From: Chloroflexi bacterium TSY
Lineage (GTDB): Bacteria > Chloroflexota > Anaerolineae > Caldilineales > Caldilineaceae
Length of the DNA: 59,153 nucleotides
Assembly: GCA_019217005.1 (NCBI GenBank)
Contig: JAHBNG010000094.1
Coordinates: 1 to 59,153 of the forward strand
Direction of reading: 5' to 3'
A model generated the notes under the pieces. It was given only the letters and a program-made list of their open reading frames with translations, did no database searches and was not told the origin of the DNA. Of the stretch, positions 36,433 to 51,253 are shown piece by piece. Each line of letters starts with the position of its first letter. Positions within the stretch are counted from its first letter, which is position 1. The translations under genes and the position numbers were made by a program.

Positions 36433-37806
36433 TTACTCCGATGTCGATAGAGACAAGAGCGAATCGTTTCCGGAAACAGGTTCATTTGCAGAAGAAATTT
36501 GAGGAGCATCCAACGCATCGTCGATTGTCGCAACTTCACTGACCCATTCTGTGGACATCTTCTCGGCGCGGATTTGCAAAATCCGATGACCATCAATTTT
36601 CAGCACTGTAAAGCGCCATCCTGCATAGTCAATCGATTCGCCCTGTTCTGGGACCCGTCCGACAAGCCCATAAATGAATCCACCCAATGTATCTATATTG
36701 TCTTGAGTGATTTCTATGCCCAGCAACTCGACAAGTTTATCGATATAAAGTCGAGAGTTCATTACATATGTATACTTATCAATCATTTCAACAAGCGAGA
36801 TCTCCGCCGGATCATACTCATCTTGAATTTCGCCAACAATCTGTTCAAGCAGATCTTCAATGGTCACGAGACCTGCCGTGCCACCATATTCATCCACAAT
36901 CAACGCAATATGAACGCGCTGCAATTGCATCTCTGCAATGAGCTCGTTTACTTTCTTGCTCCCAGGCACAAAATGTGGCTCGCGTAGAAGGTTTCGAATG
37001 GGTATATCGGTTTGTTGGTTCTGAAAACACAAAAGCAGATCTTTTGCATAAAGAACACCCACAATGTGGTCAGGGTTCTCTTCATAGACTGGAATGCGAC
37101 TATGTCCGGCATGAAGGATAACGTCGAGCGCATCATGTAATCTAGTTTCGACATCCAGAGCAACCATATCAATGCGCGGTACCATTACCTCACGAACGGC
37201 AGTATCATCCAGATCCAAAATACTTGCGATCATCTGTTTTTCGCTTTCTTGGATCGTCTCTTCCTCATTACGCACATTGATCAGTAAACGCAAACCATCC
37301 TCATTCAGAAAAATATTGTCAGATGGCAAAGAATCATCTACTCCTAGTGCACGACCAACACGCCGGAGAAGAACAACAATTGGCCAAACAAGAAGCCGCA
37401 TACTCTGCACAAAAGGCGTCAGCTGAAGAGCTAGTTGGAGGCTATGTTTAAGTGCAGTCGCACGCACCACCATTTGTATAAGCGCTAAAAACAACCAGAA
37501 TCCAAGTAGAAAAACAATCGTAAGATTAATTGTTCCAAGAGGAAAAATAAAACGCAAGATTGAAGCAAAAGAGGCCAAGGCACCGAGGCTTTTGACCAGC
37601 ATAATCGTGAGAAGAAATTGCGATGCGTTGTGAAGAAGGTGCTCAGTCGTTTGGGCTCGTCGGTGACCTGCATCTGCTAATTCGCGAATGTGTTTTCGCT
37701 CCATAGATGCAAACGAAATCTCAGCAGCAGTGGTGACTACGTATAATATTACCCCTGCGATGAGCATGCAAAGTGCAATGGTACTTGATAGGGGATCAGG
37801 GTCCAC
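36433..37806 (-). CDS. CNNM/CBS-domain membrane protein (hemolysin-C/CorC-like)
   Basis: The 457-residue protein has a DUF21/CNNM transmembrane domain with hydrophobic segments at about residues 8-30, 65-85 and 95-120. Two CBS domains follow (VREVMVPRIDMVALDVETRL, ALIVDEYGGTAGLVTIEDLLEQIVGEIQDEYD), then a C-terminal CorC/HlyC domain (LGGFIYGLVGRVPEQGESI). The family is linked to magnesium or other divalent-cation transport and resistance; the hemolysin name is historical. It begins a two-gene unit with the kinase. Confidence 0.9.
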   Translation of the reverse strand: MDPDPLSSTIALCMLIAGVILYVVTTAAEISFASMERKHIRELADAGHRRAQTTEHLLHNASQFLLTIMLVKSLGALASFASILRFIFPLGTINLTIVFLLGFWLFLALIQMVVRATALKHSLQLALQLTPFVQSMRLLVWPIVVLLRRVGRALGVDDSLPSDNIFLNEDGLRLLINVRNEEETIQESEKQMIASILDLDDTAVREVMVPRIDMVALDVETRLHDALDVILHAGHSRIPVYEENPDHIVGVLYAKDLLLCFQNQQTDIPIRNLLREPHFVPGSKKVNELIAEMQLQRVHIALIVDEYGGTAGLVTIEDLLEQIVGEIQDEYDPAEISLVEMIDKYTYVMNSRLYIDKLVELLGIEITQDNIDTLGGFIYGLVGRVPEQGESIDYAGWRFTVLKIDGHRILQIRAEKMSTEWVSEVATIDDALDAPQISSANEPVSGNDSLLSLSTSE

Positions 37807-37951
37807 TAGTTAATCCTTTATTTTGTATACCGTAACCTATACCTTTAGGCTCTACAGAGGTCAAAAATGTGTATCTAACTCAGACTGGACAAGCGAGAAA
37901 CATTCATGGCCTCCGTAATCGCAATTGGTATTATATATTTACTCATTTCTG

Positions 37952-39334
37952 TTAGGATTGGCTAGATCGAGGTCGGGCAGGCACCCCATAGACTAAGGTA
38001 TCTGCCGCCACGTCGCGCGTCACAACTGAACCGGCACCCGTGTTGGCATTGTTGCCTATTGTTACAGGAGCAATCAGAAGCGTACCGCTACCAACGAACG
38101 TATCTTTGCCAATATAGGTCTTATGTTTTTCAATTCCATCATAATTGCATGTGATTGTTCCAGCCCCAATATTCACTCCATCTTCCAAATGGGCATCACC
38201 AATATAGCTAAAATGCCCCATCTTTGTACCAGGTCCGAGATAACTATTCTTGACTTCTCCAAAATTGCCCATATGCACACCGTGGTCTAATTGGGCACCT
38301 TTCCGCAAATGTCCAAACGGACCGACCTCACATTCATCAGCGATAGAAGCTCCTTCAACAACCGAATGATTGATCAGGCAATTATTACCAATTGTGCTGT
38401 CACAGATTTGGCTATAAGGGCCAATCACACAATGTTGACCAACCACTGTGTCACCTCGTAAAATAGAGCCCGGCATAATTGTCGTATCTTGACCAATCTG
38501 AACTGTATCATCAATATAAGTGGAATGAGGATCAACAACTGTGACGCCAGCCAACATCAATTTTTCCAGAATGCGTTGACGCATCACCTGACTTGCAAGA
38601 GCCAAATGAACACGCGTGTTGATCCCATTCACTTCTTCTGGATTTGCAGATACAGAACAAATGCGCTTGCCTTGCTGGACAGCAATACCAATCATATCCG
38701 TTAAATAGTACTCACCCTTGGTGCTCAAGGGAATTTTGTCTAAATTGGACCAAAGCCATTCAGCATCAAAGCAATAGATACCAGGATTCAATTCTCGAAT
38801 CTGTTTTTGCTCAGGCGTACAATCAGCTTCCTCAATGATTGCCTCTATCTGCTGTTCTTGGTTACGGATAATGCGTCCAAATCCCTGTGGGTCATCTCGT
38901 ACAATCGTCAACATGGCAATTGGAACATCAGTATGTTCTCGTTCACTCTGAAATCTCAGTAACAAAGCGAATAAGGTTTCACTGCGAAGTAGAGGCATAT
39001 CACTATAAATGACCAGTACTATATCAGGTTGAGCAGAATCAGCTTGTTGATCATCTGTTCGCTTCCGAAGTAGAACCTCAGTTTGCTTGACAGCATGACC
39101 AGTACCGAGTAATTCTGTCTGTACCACATACTGAACCCGATTACCTAACAGGGCCTGCACTTTCTCTCGACCGTGGCCCACAACAACAGTCGGCAATATA
39201 GTACTGACCTGCTCAGCAACAGACGTACTCCAGTCAACAAGAGCACGACCACAAATAGGATGCAATACTTTAGGTAAATCTGATTTCATCCGGGTCCCAT
39301 AACCCGCGGCCAGAATCACAACAGCTGTATTCAC
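37952..39334 (-). CDS. glmU: Bifunctional UDP-GlcNAc pyrophosphorylase/glucosamine-1-P acetyltransferase
   Basis: GlmU makes UDP-GlcNAc for cell envelope synthesis. The 460-residue protein has the N-terminal uridylyltransferase signature VVILAAGYGTRMKSDLPKVLHPI and TELLGTGHAVKQ. The C-terminal left-handed beta-helix carries EVKNSYLGPGTKMGHFSYIGDA, NIGAGTITCNYDG and the terminal TGAGSVVTRDV. The start is GTG at 39334 with GGAG 8 nt upstream. It lies just beyond the rRNA operon terminator, on the same strand, as an independent unit. Confidence 0.95.
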   Translation of the reverse strand: MNTAVVILAAGYGTRMKSDLPKVLHPICGRALVDWSTSVAEQVSTILPTVVVGHGREKVQALLGNRVQYVVQTELLGTGHAVKQTEVLLRKRTDDQQADSAQPDIVLVIYSDMPLLRSETLFALLLRFQSEREHTDVPIAMLTIVRDDPQGFGRIIRNQEQQIEAIIEEADCTPEQKQIRELNPGIYCFDAEWLWSNLDKIPLSTKGEYYLTDMIGIAVQQGKRICSVSANPEEVNGINTRVHLALASQVMRQRILEKLMLAGVTVVDPHSTYIDDTVQIGQDTTIMPGSILRGDTVVGQHCVIGPYSQICDSTIGNNCLINHSVVEGASIADECEVGPFGHLRKGAQLDHGVHMGNFGEVKNSYLGPGTKMGHFSYIGDAHLEDGVNIGAGTITCNYDGIEKHKTYIGKDTFVGSGTLLIAPVTIGNNANTGAGSVVTRDVAADTLVYGVPARPRSSQS

Positions 39335-39367
39335 AGTTCATACTCCACACGGTACATGCTAATAATC

Positions 39368-39414
39368 AAAAAACGACCAGGAGCAACCACCCAAAAGTGG
39401 AGTCACCTGATCGT
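39368..39414 (-). terminator. Terminator of the rRNA operon
   Basis: On the minus strand CGATCAGG ... CCTGGTCG form a stem around an inner CCAC ... GTGG hairpin, followed by six T residues. It is about 250 bp after the 5S gene. Confidence 0.75.
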
Positions 39415-39597
39415 CTCAGTATGTCTAAACCCCGAAGACCTATCTCCCACACAGCTGCAAACCGCCAGTTATTGGTCAGACAAAGTCTCCATTGTGCACA
39501 TTTGTGGTGAATGAGCCAATCATAAAGCGGAACAAAAACACTGAAAGTGGCAGCTTGATCACGAGGATAAAACGATTGAGGAGGATGGTCGTCGTCC

Positions 39598-39624
39598 ATT
39601 CATTCATTCAATCAATCAATCAAT
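39598..39624. repeat. Tandem tetranucleotide tract
   Basis: Runs of ATTC and then AATC units (CATTCATTCATTCAATCAAT, continuing) lie between the 5S gene and its terminator. Confidence 0.6.
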
Positions 39625-39661
39625 ACCTGAAGGTATAATTAAATCAATAAAAAAAGTTTTG

Positions 39662-39775
39662 TTGGCAATGGCCTACTCTCGCATGCAGTTTCCCGCATAC
39701 TACCATCGGCGCTGGTGGACTTAACTACCGGGTTCGGGATGGAGCCGGGTGTACCCCCACCGCTCTAATTACCAA
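39662..39775 (-). rRNA. rrf: 5S ribosomal RNA
   Basis: The 114-nt gene has complementary ends (TTGGTAAT and GTTGCCAA region on the minus strand) and the conserved core CCATCCCGAACCCGG. Confidence 0.9.
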
Positions 39776-39878
39776 CAAAACTTTCTTAATTAACATATAA
39801 TGGTAATGTTTGATACGCTAAAGACTGAAGAGGATTAGAGCAAATTCGTAAGCAGAAGCTATCACAAGGATATTGTGT

Positions 39879-42823
<2,945 letters not shown>

Positions 42824-42999
42824 TATCGTAACCACTACCTACGTTCCAGTTTTATCATTTACTGAAGATGCTCTAATCCTATTCAGTTTTTAACGTACCA
42901 AACGAGATAATAATAAATTTCGAATACTAATCCAATTATGAATATGCGTATGACAATATACACCTATTCATAATTACAAATTAACGATTCATCATTAAG

Positions 43000-43074
<75 letters not shown>

Positions 43075-43159
43075 AGAAGATTTACGATTTTAGATTTACG
43101 AATGTGATGGTTCGAGTCCCTTGCAGGCACGTAATCGTTATCTTTTACGATTACGAAAA

Positions 43160-43200
43160 TTTACAAGTTGGGTCGTTTTTTCGAGCCAACTTGTAAATCG
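43160..43200. repeat. Spacer hairpin in the 16S-23S region
   Basis: ATTTACAAGTTGG is exactly mirrored by CCAACTTGTAAAT across a short loop containing six T residues. Surrounding sequence is made of degenerate TTTACGATT-like units. Confidence 0.5.
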
Positions 43201-43230
43201 TAAATCAAAAAACCGTAAATACATTGCGGT

Positions 43231-43260
43231 ACATTAACCGCTGAAGAGTGGTAAGAAGAA
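43231..43260 (-). other. 3' half of the 16S precursor processing stem
   Basis: This segment and 44911-44940 upstream of 16S are near-perfect complements in the transcript (shared core GAAGAGTGGTAAGA against its inverse), forming the long stalk normally cut by RNase III. Confidence 0.75.
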
Positions 43261-43368
43261 AAAAGTCTGACTATATTCTCGAACTTTTATATTTTTGGAT
43301 TGCTTTTTAACTGCTTCTGCAGCAAAAGTCATGATTCTTGTGCAGAATCATGACGAGCAATTCCCTAG

Positions 43369-44887
<1,519 letters not shown>

Positions 44888-45020
44888 ATTACTTTACAAC
44901 AGAACCTTTTTCTGTCTTACCACTCTTCAATTGTTAATGTACATTTTCTCTTCATTGCCCTACAAAATAATCTCACACCAAGCTATTAAAGATTCATTTT
45001 GCTTCTAGGGCACGAAAAAA

Positions 45021-45049
45021 ATTCTACCATATCTTCTTGTGTTTGTCAA
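45021..45049 (-). promoter_or_regulatory. rRNA operon promoter
   Basis: On the minus strand TTGACA (45044-45049) and TAGAAT (45021-45026) are 17 bp apart, about 130 bp upstream of 16S. Confidence 0.8.
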
Positions 45050-45260
45050 GCACCAATTTCAAAATCTCTATTTTGAATTTTTTGGTACTTCAAACCTCAA
45101 ATAGAATACTTTCACCAAAACAAAACGACAAGTCCAAAAAATCGTTTTGCTAGGAACTTGCCGTTTCCTCAAGTGTGAAACCTAAGTTTACCACTCGTAG
45201 ATGGCCGTGTCAAATTTCGTCTACTCTTGATGTTTACATTTAATTAATCGAAGAGCAACT
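45050..45260. other. AT-rich region upstream of the rRNA promoter
   Basis: No gene is seen. An inverted pair, AAAACGACAAGTCC and AGGAACTTGCCGTTT, lies at about 45121-45166. Confidence 0.4.
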
Positions 45261-45415
45261 GGGGTGGTTCATTTTAGGCGGACAATTAGGTTTACATTTT
45301 TGCAAAGAGAAAAGATGTTTATATTTTCTAATTTGAGCCATGCTCAGGCAGAAAATGACCTCATATAGATTTTTGTCTATGTATCAAAAGTGTAAACCTA
45401 ATTCTGAACCACCCC
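45261..45415 (+). repeat. Miniature inverted-repeat element, family F, copy 1
   Basis: The 155-bp element has ends GGGGTGGTTCA and TGAACCACCCC with inner TAGGTTTACA / TGTAAACCTA arms. It is flanked by an exact 8-bp direct repeat, GAGCAACT (45253-45260 and 45416-45423). Copy 2 at 51254-51409 differs at only a few bases. Confidence 0.9.
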
Positions 45416-45570
45416 GAGCAACTGACACAAATTGGTGTAACCTGTTCAAACTCACTAATTTGCCTTTCGTCCTAACACGCTTTACTTCTCTTGAGTAGGA
45501 CTTCGGACAGGTTTTAAAGTACTATCACATCCCGATACAATTGGTATAACAGACAAAACGTTACTTTCAA

Positions 45571-45650
45571 TAGACATTATAAGGATTCAAAGGTTCTCTC
45601 TGAGAAATTGCACAATCGTCAGGCAGAAATGTTCAATCCTTATAATGTCT
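45571..45650 (+). repeat. Miniature inverted-repeat element, family E, copy 2
   Basis: TAGACATTATAAGGATTCAA and TTCAATCCTTATAATGTCTA bracket an 80-bp element, sharing its ends with 5496-5617 but with a different, shorter interior. Confidence 0.75.
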
Positions 45651-45723
45651 AACATAGATGCAATAAATCAAATGTATTATTAACTCGATAGTTGTATTTT
45701 GAGCAGGTGCCGGATTTGACAAA

Positions 45724-46952
45724 GTCAAAATTAAGCAGAGCAGGCCTGCTGTTTGGCGAAAAGGGTAGCGAAGACCTCTGCAATCTCCTGTCCGTCATTC
45801 AAGGCATGATGTGCAGTCAAGATGAGATCTTGAATTAGTGACTGAGCTTGCTGCCGAGTAGCCTCACCAAGGGATTTGCTGGGCGAGAATTGAGTTTTAG
45901 CCAATGATGGTCCCAAACAATCAAGGTGCAAGAGAATAAGCCACGAAGACCAGAGACCAATGTTTTGAAAGGCGTGGGCAGTTCGCATGCAATATTCATC
46001 AAGGCCAAACGTTGTTTACCATCCTGATAAACCGTCTCGATAGGCCAACGAAAGGTAAATCGAGAGAATGCGTTTGGCATTACAATCAGTGCGATTGGTC
46101 ACTAAAACGGCCTAATTGCCTTGCAATTCAGGATTATCAAAACTAATCACGATGCGTACCTTGCCGATAGAAGGGATACGCACAGTCATGGTAAAGGTAT
46201 AGTAAGTACGACCATCAATGGTGACAGGTTTGTAGGCATTCTGGGGGATGTAGGGGACCAACTCTTTGACTTTAATATGTGGCCCTCGAAAGTTATCGGC
46301 TGACCGTCTTCATCTCGCAAACGAAAGCTATTTGTCTCCAGATTGCGATTGCACTTCAAGATGCTGATCCAATCTTTATTCAGACGATCGAGTACAGCTA
46401 GAAGATCTGGAGCGAGATACCAACCATCGAAGAGAGCCCAACCAAAGATAAGGGTTCGTTCAACAGCTTTTTTCAACCAGTTCACTGGCAATGGTTATCT
46501 TGGTCTTAAACGCTTCGTCTAGCCCTCGAAAGGCGGGGTCAGTTAATAGGTGGCTATCCACTCGTTTATGAAAAGCGGTTCGTTCTTTCTTTTTTCTTGG
46601 GAATCTCAGTCACTGGGAAATGGTTTTCCACAAATGCTTCCCAGTCGGTAAACTCTTCGTACCGTCGGTAGATACTTGCATCGACCGGAAAACGAACAGC
46701 GCCACTGACATAGTGACTTGTGACTAAGTTATGAGCCAGTGGATGCTGACCATTGCTATGATTGTAGTGGGTGTCGATATACTCGAACAGACTTCCCACG
46801 TGTTCACATAGTGTATCGTCAATCGCTAATACCGATTCTGACTCTGAACGTTGGTATTGTGCTGTCTCTGACTTCATGTAACCTATACGCTCATCATTGA
46901 GTTTTTCGGCTCGCCAAGGAGCTTCACTCAAATACCGTGATATATTCGTCAT
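45724..46952 (-). pseudogene. DDE transposase (IS701-like), N-terminally truncated and frameshifted
   Basis: On the minus strand, in several frames: NISRYLSEAPWRAEKL, LAIDDTLCEHVGS (first Asp), RTLIFGWALFDGWYLAP (second Asp), RWPIETVYQDGKQRLAL (Glu), and a C-terminal tail ending AKQQACSA. The N-terminal region expected before NISRYL is missing. Several breaks fall at runs of A. Its first ATG (46952) overlaps the stop of the biotin carrier gene, so the element abuts the carboxylase operon exactly. Confidence 0.8.
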
Positions 46953-47443
46953 TCCAGGAGAATGAGTACCGAGTTTTGCTCAACGCGTTGACCGGCAGTA
47001 ACATTTATCTTCTTAACAGTTCCTTTGCCCTGTGCACGAATCTCGTTTTCCATCTTCATTGCTTCTAATATTATAAGAGGTTGATCTTCTTCTACCTCAA
47101 CCCCTTCTTCCACTAACACCTTTACGACAAGCCCGGGGATCGGCGCACTCAACGAGCGTTCTCCAGACGGTGATGAGGGTGCTTTACGGCCCATATTCAG
47201 TTTACGGGTCTGCTCATCTTCTACCGTTATCTGAAACTGTTCACCGCGCAATGTCACAGCGTAGTTCATTCTATCCGATTCGATTAAGACTTCATAACTC
47301 ACACCACCAAACAAAAGGCTATATAATTCAGAAACGCCTCCTTGTTGCAAATCAATTTGTATCGGCTCGCCATTGACCAAGATCTGTTCTTTGTCAATCG
47401 TCACTTCATATTCGGTCTCGCCAACTTGTGCAAAGTATTTCAC
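46949..47443 (-). CDS. Biotin carboxyl carrier protein of an acyl-CoA carboxylase
   Basis: The 164-residue protein ends in a biotinyl domain with the modified Lys in ILEAMKMENEIRAQG, preceded by APIPGLVVKVLVEEG. The first 90 residues form a beta-rich domain (VKYFAQVGETEYEVTIDKEQ) like those linking carrier and carboxylase subunits. The start is GTG at 47443, with GGAGG about 6 nt upstream; it overlaps the stop of the biotin carboxylase gene by 4 nt (GTGA), showing translational coupling. It carries CO2 from carboxylase to carboxyltransferase and depends on BirA, encoded at 56817-57806. Confidence 0.9.
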   Translation of the reverse strand: MKYFAQVGETEYEVTIDKEQILVNGEPIQIDLQQGGVSELYSLLFGGVSYEVLIESDRMNYAVTLRGEQFQITVEDEQTRKLNMGRKAPSSPSGERSLSAPIPGLVVKVLVEEGVEVEEDQPLIILEAMKMENEIRAQGKGTVKKINVTAGQRVEQNSVLILLE

Positions 47444-48954
47444 CACCGACCTCCAACTGCTCGCATCCGTCCAGATCGCTTCCATAAATTATCAGTCGGT
47501 TCTGTACCGTTTGACTGACCAATATGAACTGCCTTGCGACCTTCTTCATTCGCAATCAAAACCGCTGCAACCGCCGCAACGCGTTCATACTCGACCCGTC
47601 TTTCTGATTTCTTCCCCGGTGACCGTCTATTGAGATATCCAGTATCAAATGTTCCCCACATAAACTCAGCGCTATCCATAATCTCTTGGTGAAACGGGAT
47701 CGATGTTTTAATCCCACCAATACGATATTCGCTCAATGCCCGCCTCATTCGCAAAATTGCTTCTGCTCGATTATCACCCAACACGATAAGTTTAGCCACC
47801 ATTGGATCATAAAAAAGCCCTACTTCGTGGCCACGATATAGTGAGCTTTCTACACGCACTCCCGGTCCATTGGGCTCCTTAAGATAGGTAACAGTTCCAG
47901 TACTTGGTAAAAAATTATTCAGGGCATCTTCGGCTGTAATTCGACATTCAATTGACCAACCCTTGGGCACGATATCTTCTTGACGATAGCGCATACGTCG
48001 ACCATCTGCAATCGTCAGCTGCTCCTTGACAATATCAATACCGGTCACCATTTCCGTCACAGGATGCTCCACCTGCAAACGTGTATTCATCTCTAAAAAA
48101 TAGTATTTCTCTTCGTCGATATCGAAGAGAAACTCAACAGTTCCAGCATTTACATAATTGACCGCTTCTGCAGCAGCAATCGCAACATTGCCCATCTCTT
48201 TACGTAGAGCAGCATCCACGGCAACACTAGGGGCCTCTTCAATCAATTTCTGATGGCGCCGTTGAATGCTACATTCACGTTCACCCAGATGTATAGTATT
48301 TCCGTGGCTATCTGCCAAAACCTGAATCTCAATATGCCTTGCACTAGTGATCAGCTTCTCCAAATAGACCTCATCGTTGCCAAAGGCCCCAGCTGCCTCA
48401 CGACGAGCCGCCTCTAATGCGCTTTCAAACTCTGATATCTCATTTACAGCGCGCATCCCTTTTCCGCCACCGCCAGCGCTCGCTTTGATCATCAGCGGAA
48501 AACCGATCTCCTTGGCCACATGCATCAACTCATCGTTATGCAATCCTTTTGCCGAGCCAGGAACAAGCGGAACATTGCGTTTGGCCACGGTTTGACGTGC
48601 CGTCAGTTTATCACCCATCTTTTCAATTGCATCCGGCTTTGGACCGATAAACGTCATACTGGCATCGACACACGCAGCAGCAAATTCAGCATTCTCAGCC
48701 AGAAAGCCATATCCGGGGTGAATTGCATCAACCCCTGCCTTTCGAGCCACATCAATAATTTTGTCAATACGCAAGTAACTTTCGAGGCTTGGTGATGGAC
48801 CGATATGATACGCTTCATCGGCATAACGCACATGTAATGAAGAACGATCTATGTCCGAATAGACGGCAACGGTAGATATTCCTCGCTCGCCACAGGCACG
48901 CAACACGCGAACTGCGATTTCGCCACGGTTTGCAACTAAAACTTTTTGGAACAT
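47440..48954 (-). CDS. Biotin carboxylase subunit (AccC-like)
   Basis: The 504-residue ATP-grasp enzyme carboxylates biotin. Visible features are KVLVANRGEIAVRVLRACGE, the ATP-binding glycine loop KASAGGGGKGMRAV, HIEIQVLADSHGN, and the catalytic EMNTRLQVEHPVTEMVTGID. The C-terminal domain has ECRITAEDALNNFLPSTG. The last 60 residues extend beyond typical AccC (about 450) and may contact the carrier. It is the third gene of a four-gene operon. Confidence 0.95.
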   Translation of the reverse strand: MFQKVLVANRGEIAVRVLRACGERGISTVAVYSDIDRSSLHVRYADEAYHIGPSPSLESYLRIDKIIDVARKAGVDAIHPGYGFLAENAEFAAACVDASMTFIGPKPDAIEKMGDKLTARQTVAKRNVPLVPGSAKGLHNDELMHVAKEIGFPLMIKASAGGGGKGMRAVNEISEFESALEAARREAAGAFGNDEVYLEKLITSARHIEIQVLADSHGNTIHLGERECSIQRRHQKLIEEAPSVAVDAALRKEMGNVAIAAAEAVNYVNAGTVEFLFDIDEEKYYFLEMNTRLQVEHPVTEMVTGIDIVKEQLTIADGRRMRYRQEDIVPKGWSIECRITAEDALNNFLPSTGTVTYLKEPNGPGVRVESSLYRGHEVGLFYDPMVAKLIVLGDNRAEAILRMRRALSEYRIGGIKTSIPFHQEIMDSAEFMWGTFDTGYLNRRSPGKKSERRVEYERVAAVAAVLIANEEGRKAVHIGQSNGTEPTDNLWKRSGRMRAVGGRW

Positions 48955-49010
48955 TTAGAATCTCTCAAACTTGAATAGAATCAGTACAGGAAAACAACTG
49001 TCAACGTCTG

Positions 49011-49592
49011 TTAATGTAATCGCGCCGATATTAGAACTGTGTCATATGTATAAGGCGCACGAGCAAGCTCATTGCTGTGATGCCATTGTCCAAAAAGCGG
49101 ATCTCCTGGTGTTAGGACAAGCCGTCGGATACTCCAAACTGTTGCACCAATGAATTCGCCTATTGGCATAGAAAAATCTTCTTCAATAATTCCTTGGATC
49201 AGACTGATACCAGTCAGGTATCGAGTTTCCCATGTACCAAAAGGAAGTCGACCGTCATCCATTGCACCACACGTAACTCGTAAGCGAATGCCGGCACAGT
49301 CTACAATGACGATAGCAGACTCTTCCTCTAGCTCCTTGAATAGCTCAGCCTGCTGAATCTGTCCAGTAAAAGCATATGTAGCAGGGCCCACATGAACAAA
49401 GCAAGGGGCAAGTGGTTCTTTTTGAACGGCAAACCAATGATCGGCGGCAGGATCGGGTAATAAAACACCTGCATCCAGGATTAAAGAAAGAGGCTGACCT
49501 TGTATTAAACCCGAAAAGCCCATTACCTCATACTGTACTGCAGGCAATTCAAATTCAATTTCAGATTTAGATGGGTGGTCGTCGGTCATCAT
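49011..49592 (-). CDS. Unknown protein inside the acyl-CoA carboxylase operon
   Basis: The 193-residue protein starts [20 protein letters not shown] and has no family I recognise. It is acidic, with beta-prone segments (LSLILDAGVLLPDP, SAIVIVDCAGIRLRVTCGAM) and no signal peptide or membrane segment. Its ATG overlaps the carboxyltransferase stop by one base (TAATG), so it is translationally coupled to the carboxylase. By position it may be an accessory or epsilon-like subunit or an assembly factor; such subunits are known in some actinobacterial carboxylases, but they are much smaller and no similarity is visible. Confidence 0.7.
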   Translation of the reverse strand: MMTDDHPSKSEIEFELPAVQYEVMGFSGLIQGQPLSLILDAGVLLPDPAADHWFAVQKEPLAPCFVHVGPATYAFTGQIQQAELFKELEEESAIVIVDCAGIRLRVTCGAMDDGRLPFGTWETRYLTGISLIQGIIEEDFSMPIGEFIGATVWSIRRLVLTPGDPLFGQWHHSNELARAPYTYDTVLISARLH

Positions 49593-51148
49593 TAGAGTGG
49601 GATATTGCCATGTTTTTTGGGCGGGATCGCCTCTTGTTTATTATTCAACATCTCCAAAGCGTTAATCAAACGAGGCCTCGTCTCATGAGGTTCAATCACA
49701 TCATCAATGAATCCGGCTGAAGCAGCAACAAAAGGATGCGCAAACCGTTGCCGATAATCATCCACTAATTCCGCTTTGCGTGCCACAGGATCTTCCGCTT
49801 CCGCCAATTCACGGCGAAAGATCACGTTGACCGCTCCATCGGGTCCCATTACAGCAATCTCGGCGCTTGGCCAAGCCAAAACAAGATCAGCCCCCAAGTG
49901 TCGTGGGTTCATGACGCAATAGGCGCCGCCATACGCCTTTCGCACGATTACAGTTACTTTCGGAACTGTTGCCTCGGAAAAAGCATACAGCAATTTTGCA
50001 CCATGACGGATGATTCCGCCATGTTCTTGATTTAACCCCGGCATAAACCCCGGAACATCTTCCAAAACCACAAGCAGTATATTAAAGGCGTCACAAAATC
50101 GTACAAAACGAGCAGCTTTCTGGCTAGCGGCTACGTCAAGGACTCCCGCCAAAACAGCTGGTTGCTGAGCAACAATCCCAACTGAACGTCCACCCAAATG
50201 GGCAAAGCCCACAAGAATATTCTGCGCCCAATGTTCGTGAACCTCTAAAAACTGACCATCATCAACGATATGCTTGATGATACGTTTCATATCATAAGGC
50301 CGGTTGGGATTATCCGGCACAATTGTGTCGAGTTCGGGTTCTTGACGCAATGGATCATCCTGACTTGCTCGCCCACCGGGATCATCCATGTTGTTGCTCG
50401 GAATATAGTTGACCAGCTGTTGAACAAGAAACAGTGCATCTTCTTCATTGTCGGCCGCAAAATGAGCCACACCTGATTCACTGGCGTGAACAAATGCTCC
50501 ACCCAATTCCTCGAAGGAAACATCCTCTTGGGTAACAGCTTTGACCACATCTGGACCAGTGATAAACATATGGCTAGTATCTTTTACCATGATCACAAAA
50601 TCGGTTAGTGCGGGGCTATAAACAGCGCCGCCCGAACAAGGTCCCATGACAACACTAATTTGAGGAACCACGCCGGAAGCCATGACATTACGGTAAAAGA
50701 TCTCCGCATAACCCGCAAGACCAAAGACTCCTTCCTGAATACGTGCACCGCCTCCATCGTTGAGACCGATGACAGGAGCACCATTCTTCATAGCCATATC
50801 CATAATTTTGCAGATCTTGCGCGCGTGGGCAAGTCCAACGCTTCCACCGATGACAGTAAAATCTTGGGAGTAAACGTAGACAAGGCGTCCTTGAATTGTG
50901 CCATAACCAGTCACAACTCCATCCCCCGGATATTTACGGTCGGCCAATCCAAAATCGTTACAGTCATGCGTCACAAACACATCTAATTCACGGAATGTAC
51001 CGTTGTCCAATAACAATTCTAGCCGTTCGCGCGCAGTATTCTTGCCAGATGCGTGCTGTCTAGCAATACGCTCCTCGCCGCCACCAATTTTAGCTGCGCG
51101 ACGTAGATCATTCAATGTTTGAAATTGAGGATTCAGATTCTCACTCAA
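49592..51148 (-). CDS. Acyl-CoA carboxylase carboxyltransferase subunit (PccB-like)
   Basis: The protein of about 518 residues has both crotonase-like halves. The N-half has [46 protein letters not shown] and [16 protein letters not shown]. The C-half has [29 protein letters not shown] and [39 protein letters not shown]. It ends KKHGNIPL, as in propionyl-CoA carboxylases. Acetyl-, propionyl- or longer-chain substrates cannot be separated by eye. I chose TTG at 51148; the frame is open to 51247 but that part enters an insertion sequence whose end lies at 51219, so the native promoter is displaced. Confidence 0.9.
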   Translation of the reverse strand: MSENLNPQFQTLNDLRRAAKIGGGEERIARQHASGKNTARERLELLLDNGTFRELDVFVTHDCNDFGLADRKYPGDGVVTGYGTIQGRLVYVYSQDFTVIGGSVGLAHARKICKIMDMAMKNGAPVIGLNDGGGARIQEGVFGLAGYAEIFYRNVMASGVVPQISVVMGPCSGGAVYSPALTDFVIMVKDTSHMFITGPDVVKAVTQEDVSFEELGGAFVHASESGVAHFAADNEEDALFLVQQLVNYIPSNNMDDPGGRASQDDPLRQEPELDTIVPDNPNRPYDMKRIIKHIVDDGQFLEVHEHWAQNILVGFAHLGGRSVGIVAQQPAVLAGVLDVAASQKAARFVRFCDAFNILLVVLEDVPGFMPGLNQEHGGIIRHGAKLLYAFSEATVPKVTVIVRKAYGGAYCVMNPRHLGADLVLAWPSAEIAVMGPDGAVNVIFRRELAEAEDPVARKAELVDDYRQRFAHPFVAASAGFIDDVIEPHETRPRLINALEMLNNKQEAIPPKKHGNIPL

Positions 51149-51253
51149 AAGAAGCTTCTTTCTAGATTTAATAAAGTAAATGGGAAATAATAGATGTTGA
51201 TAAACTGCACTATCCGCACTAAGCTTGACTTTGTAAGTTTTGAGCACATTAAA

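Noticed and set aside
39450..39600. Small minus-strand gene between 5S rRNA and glmU
   Set aside because: The frame overlaps the rRNA terminator region and has no recognisable features.
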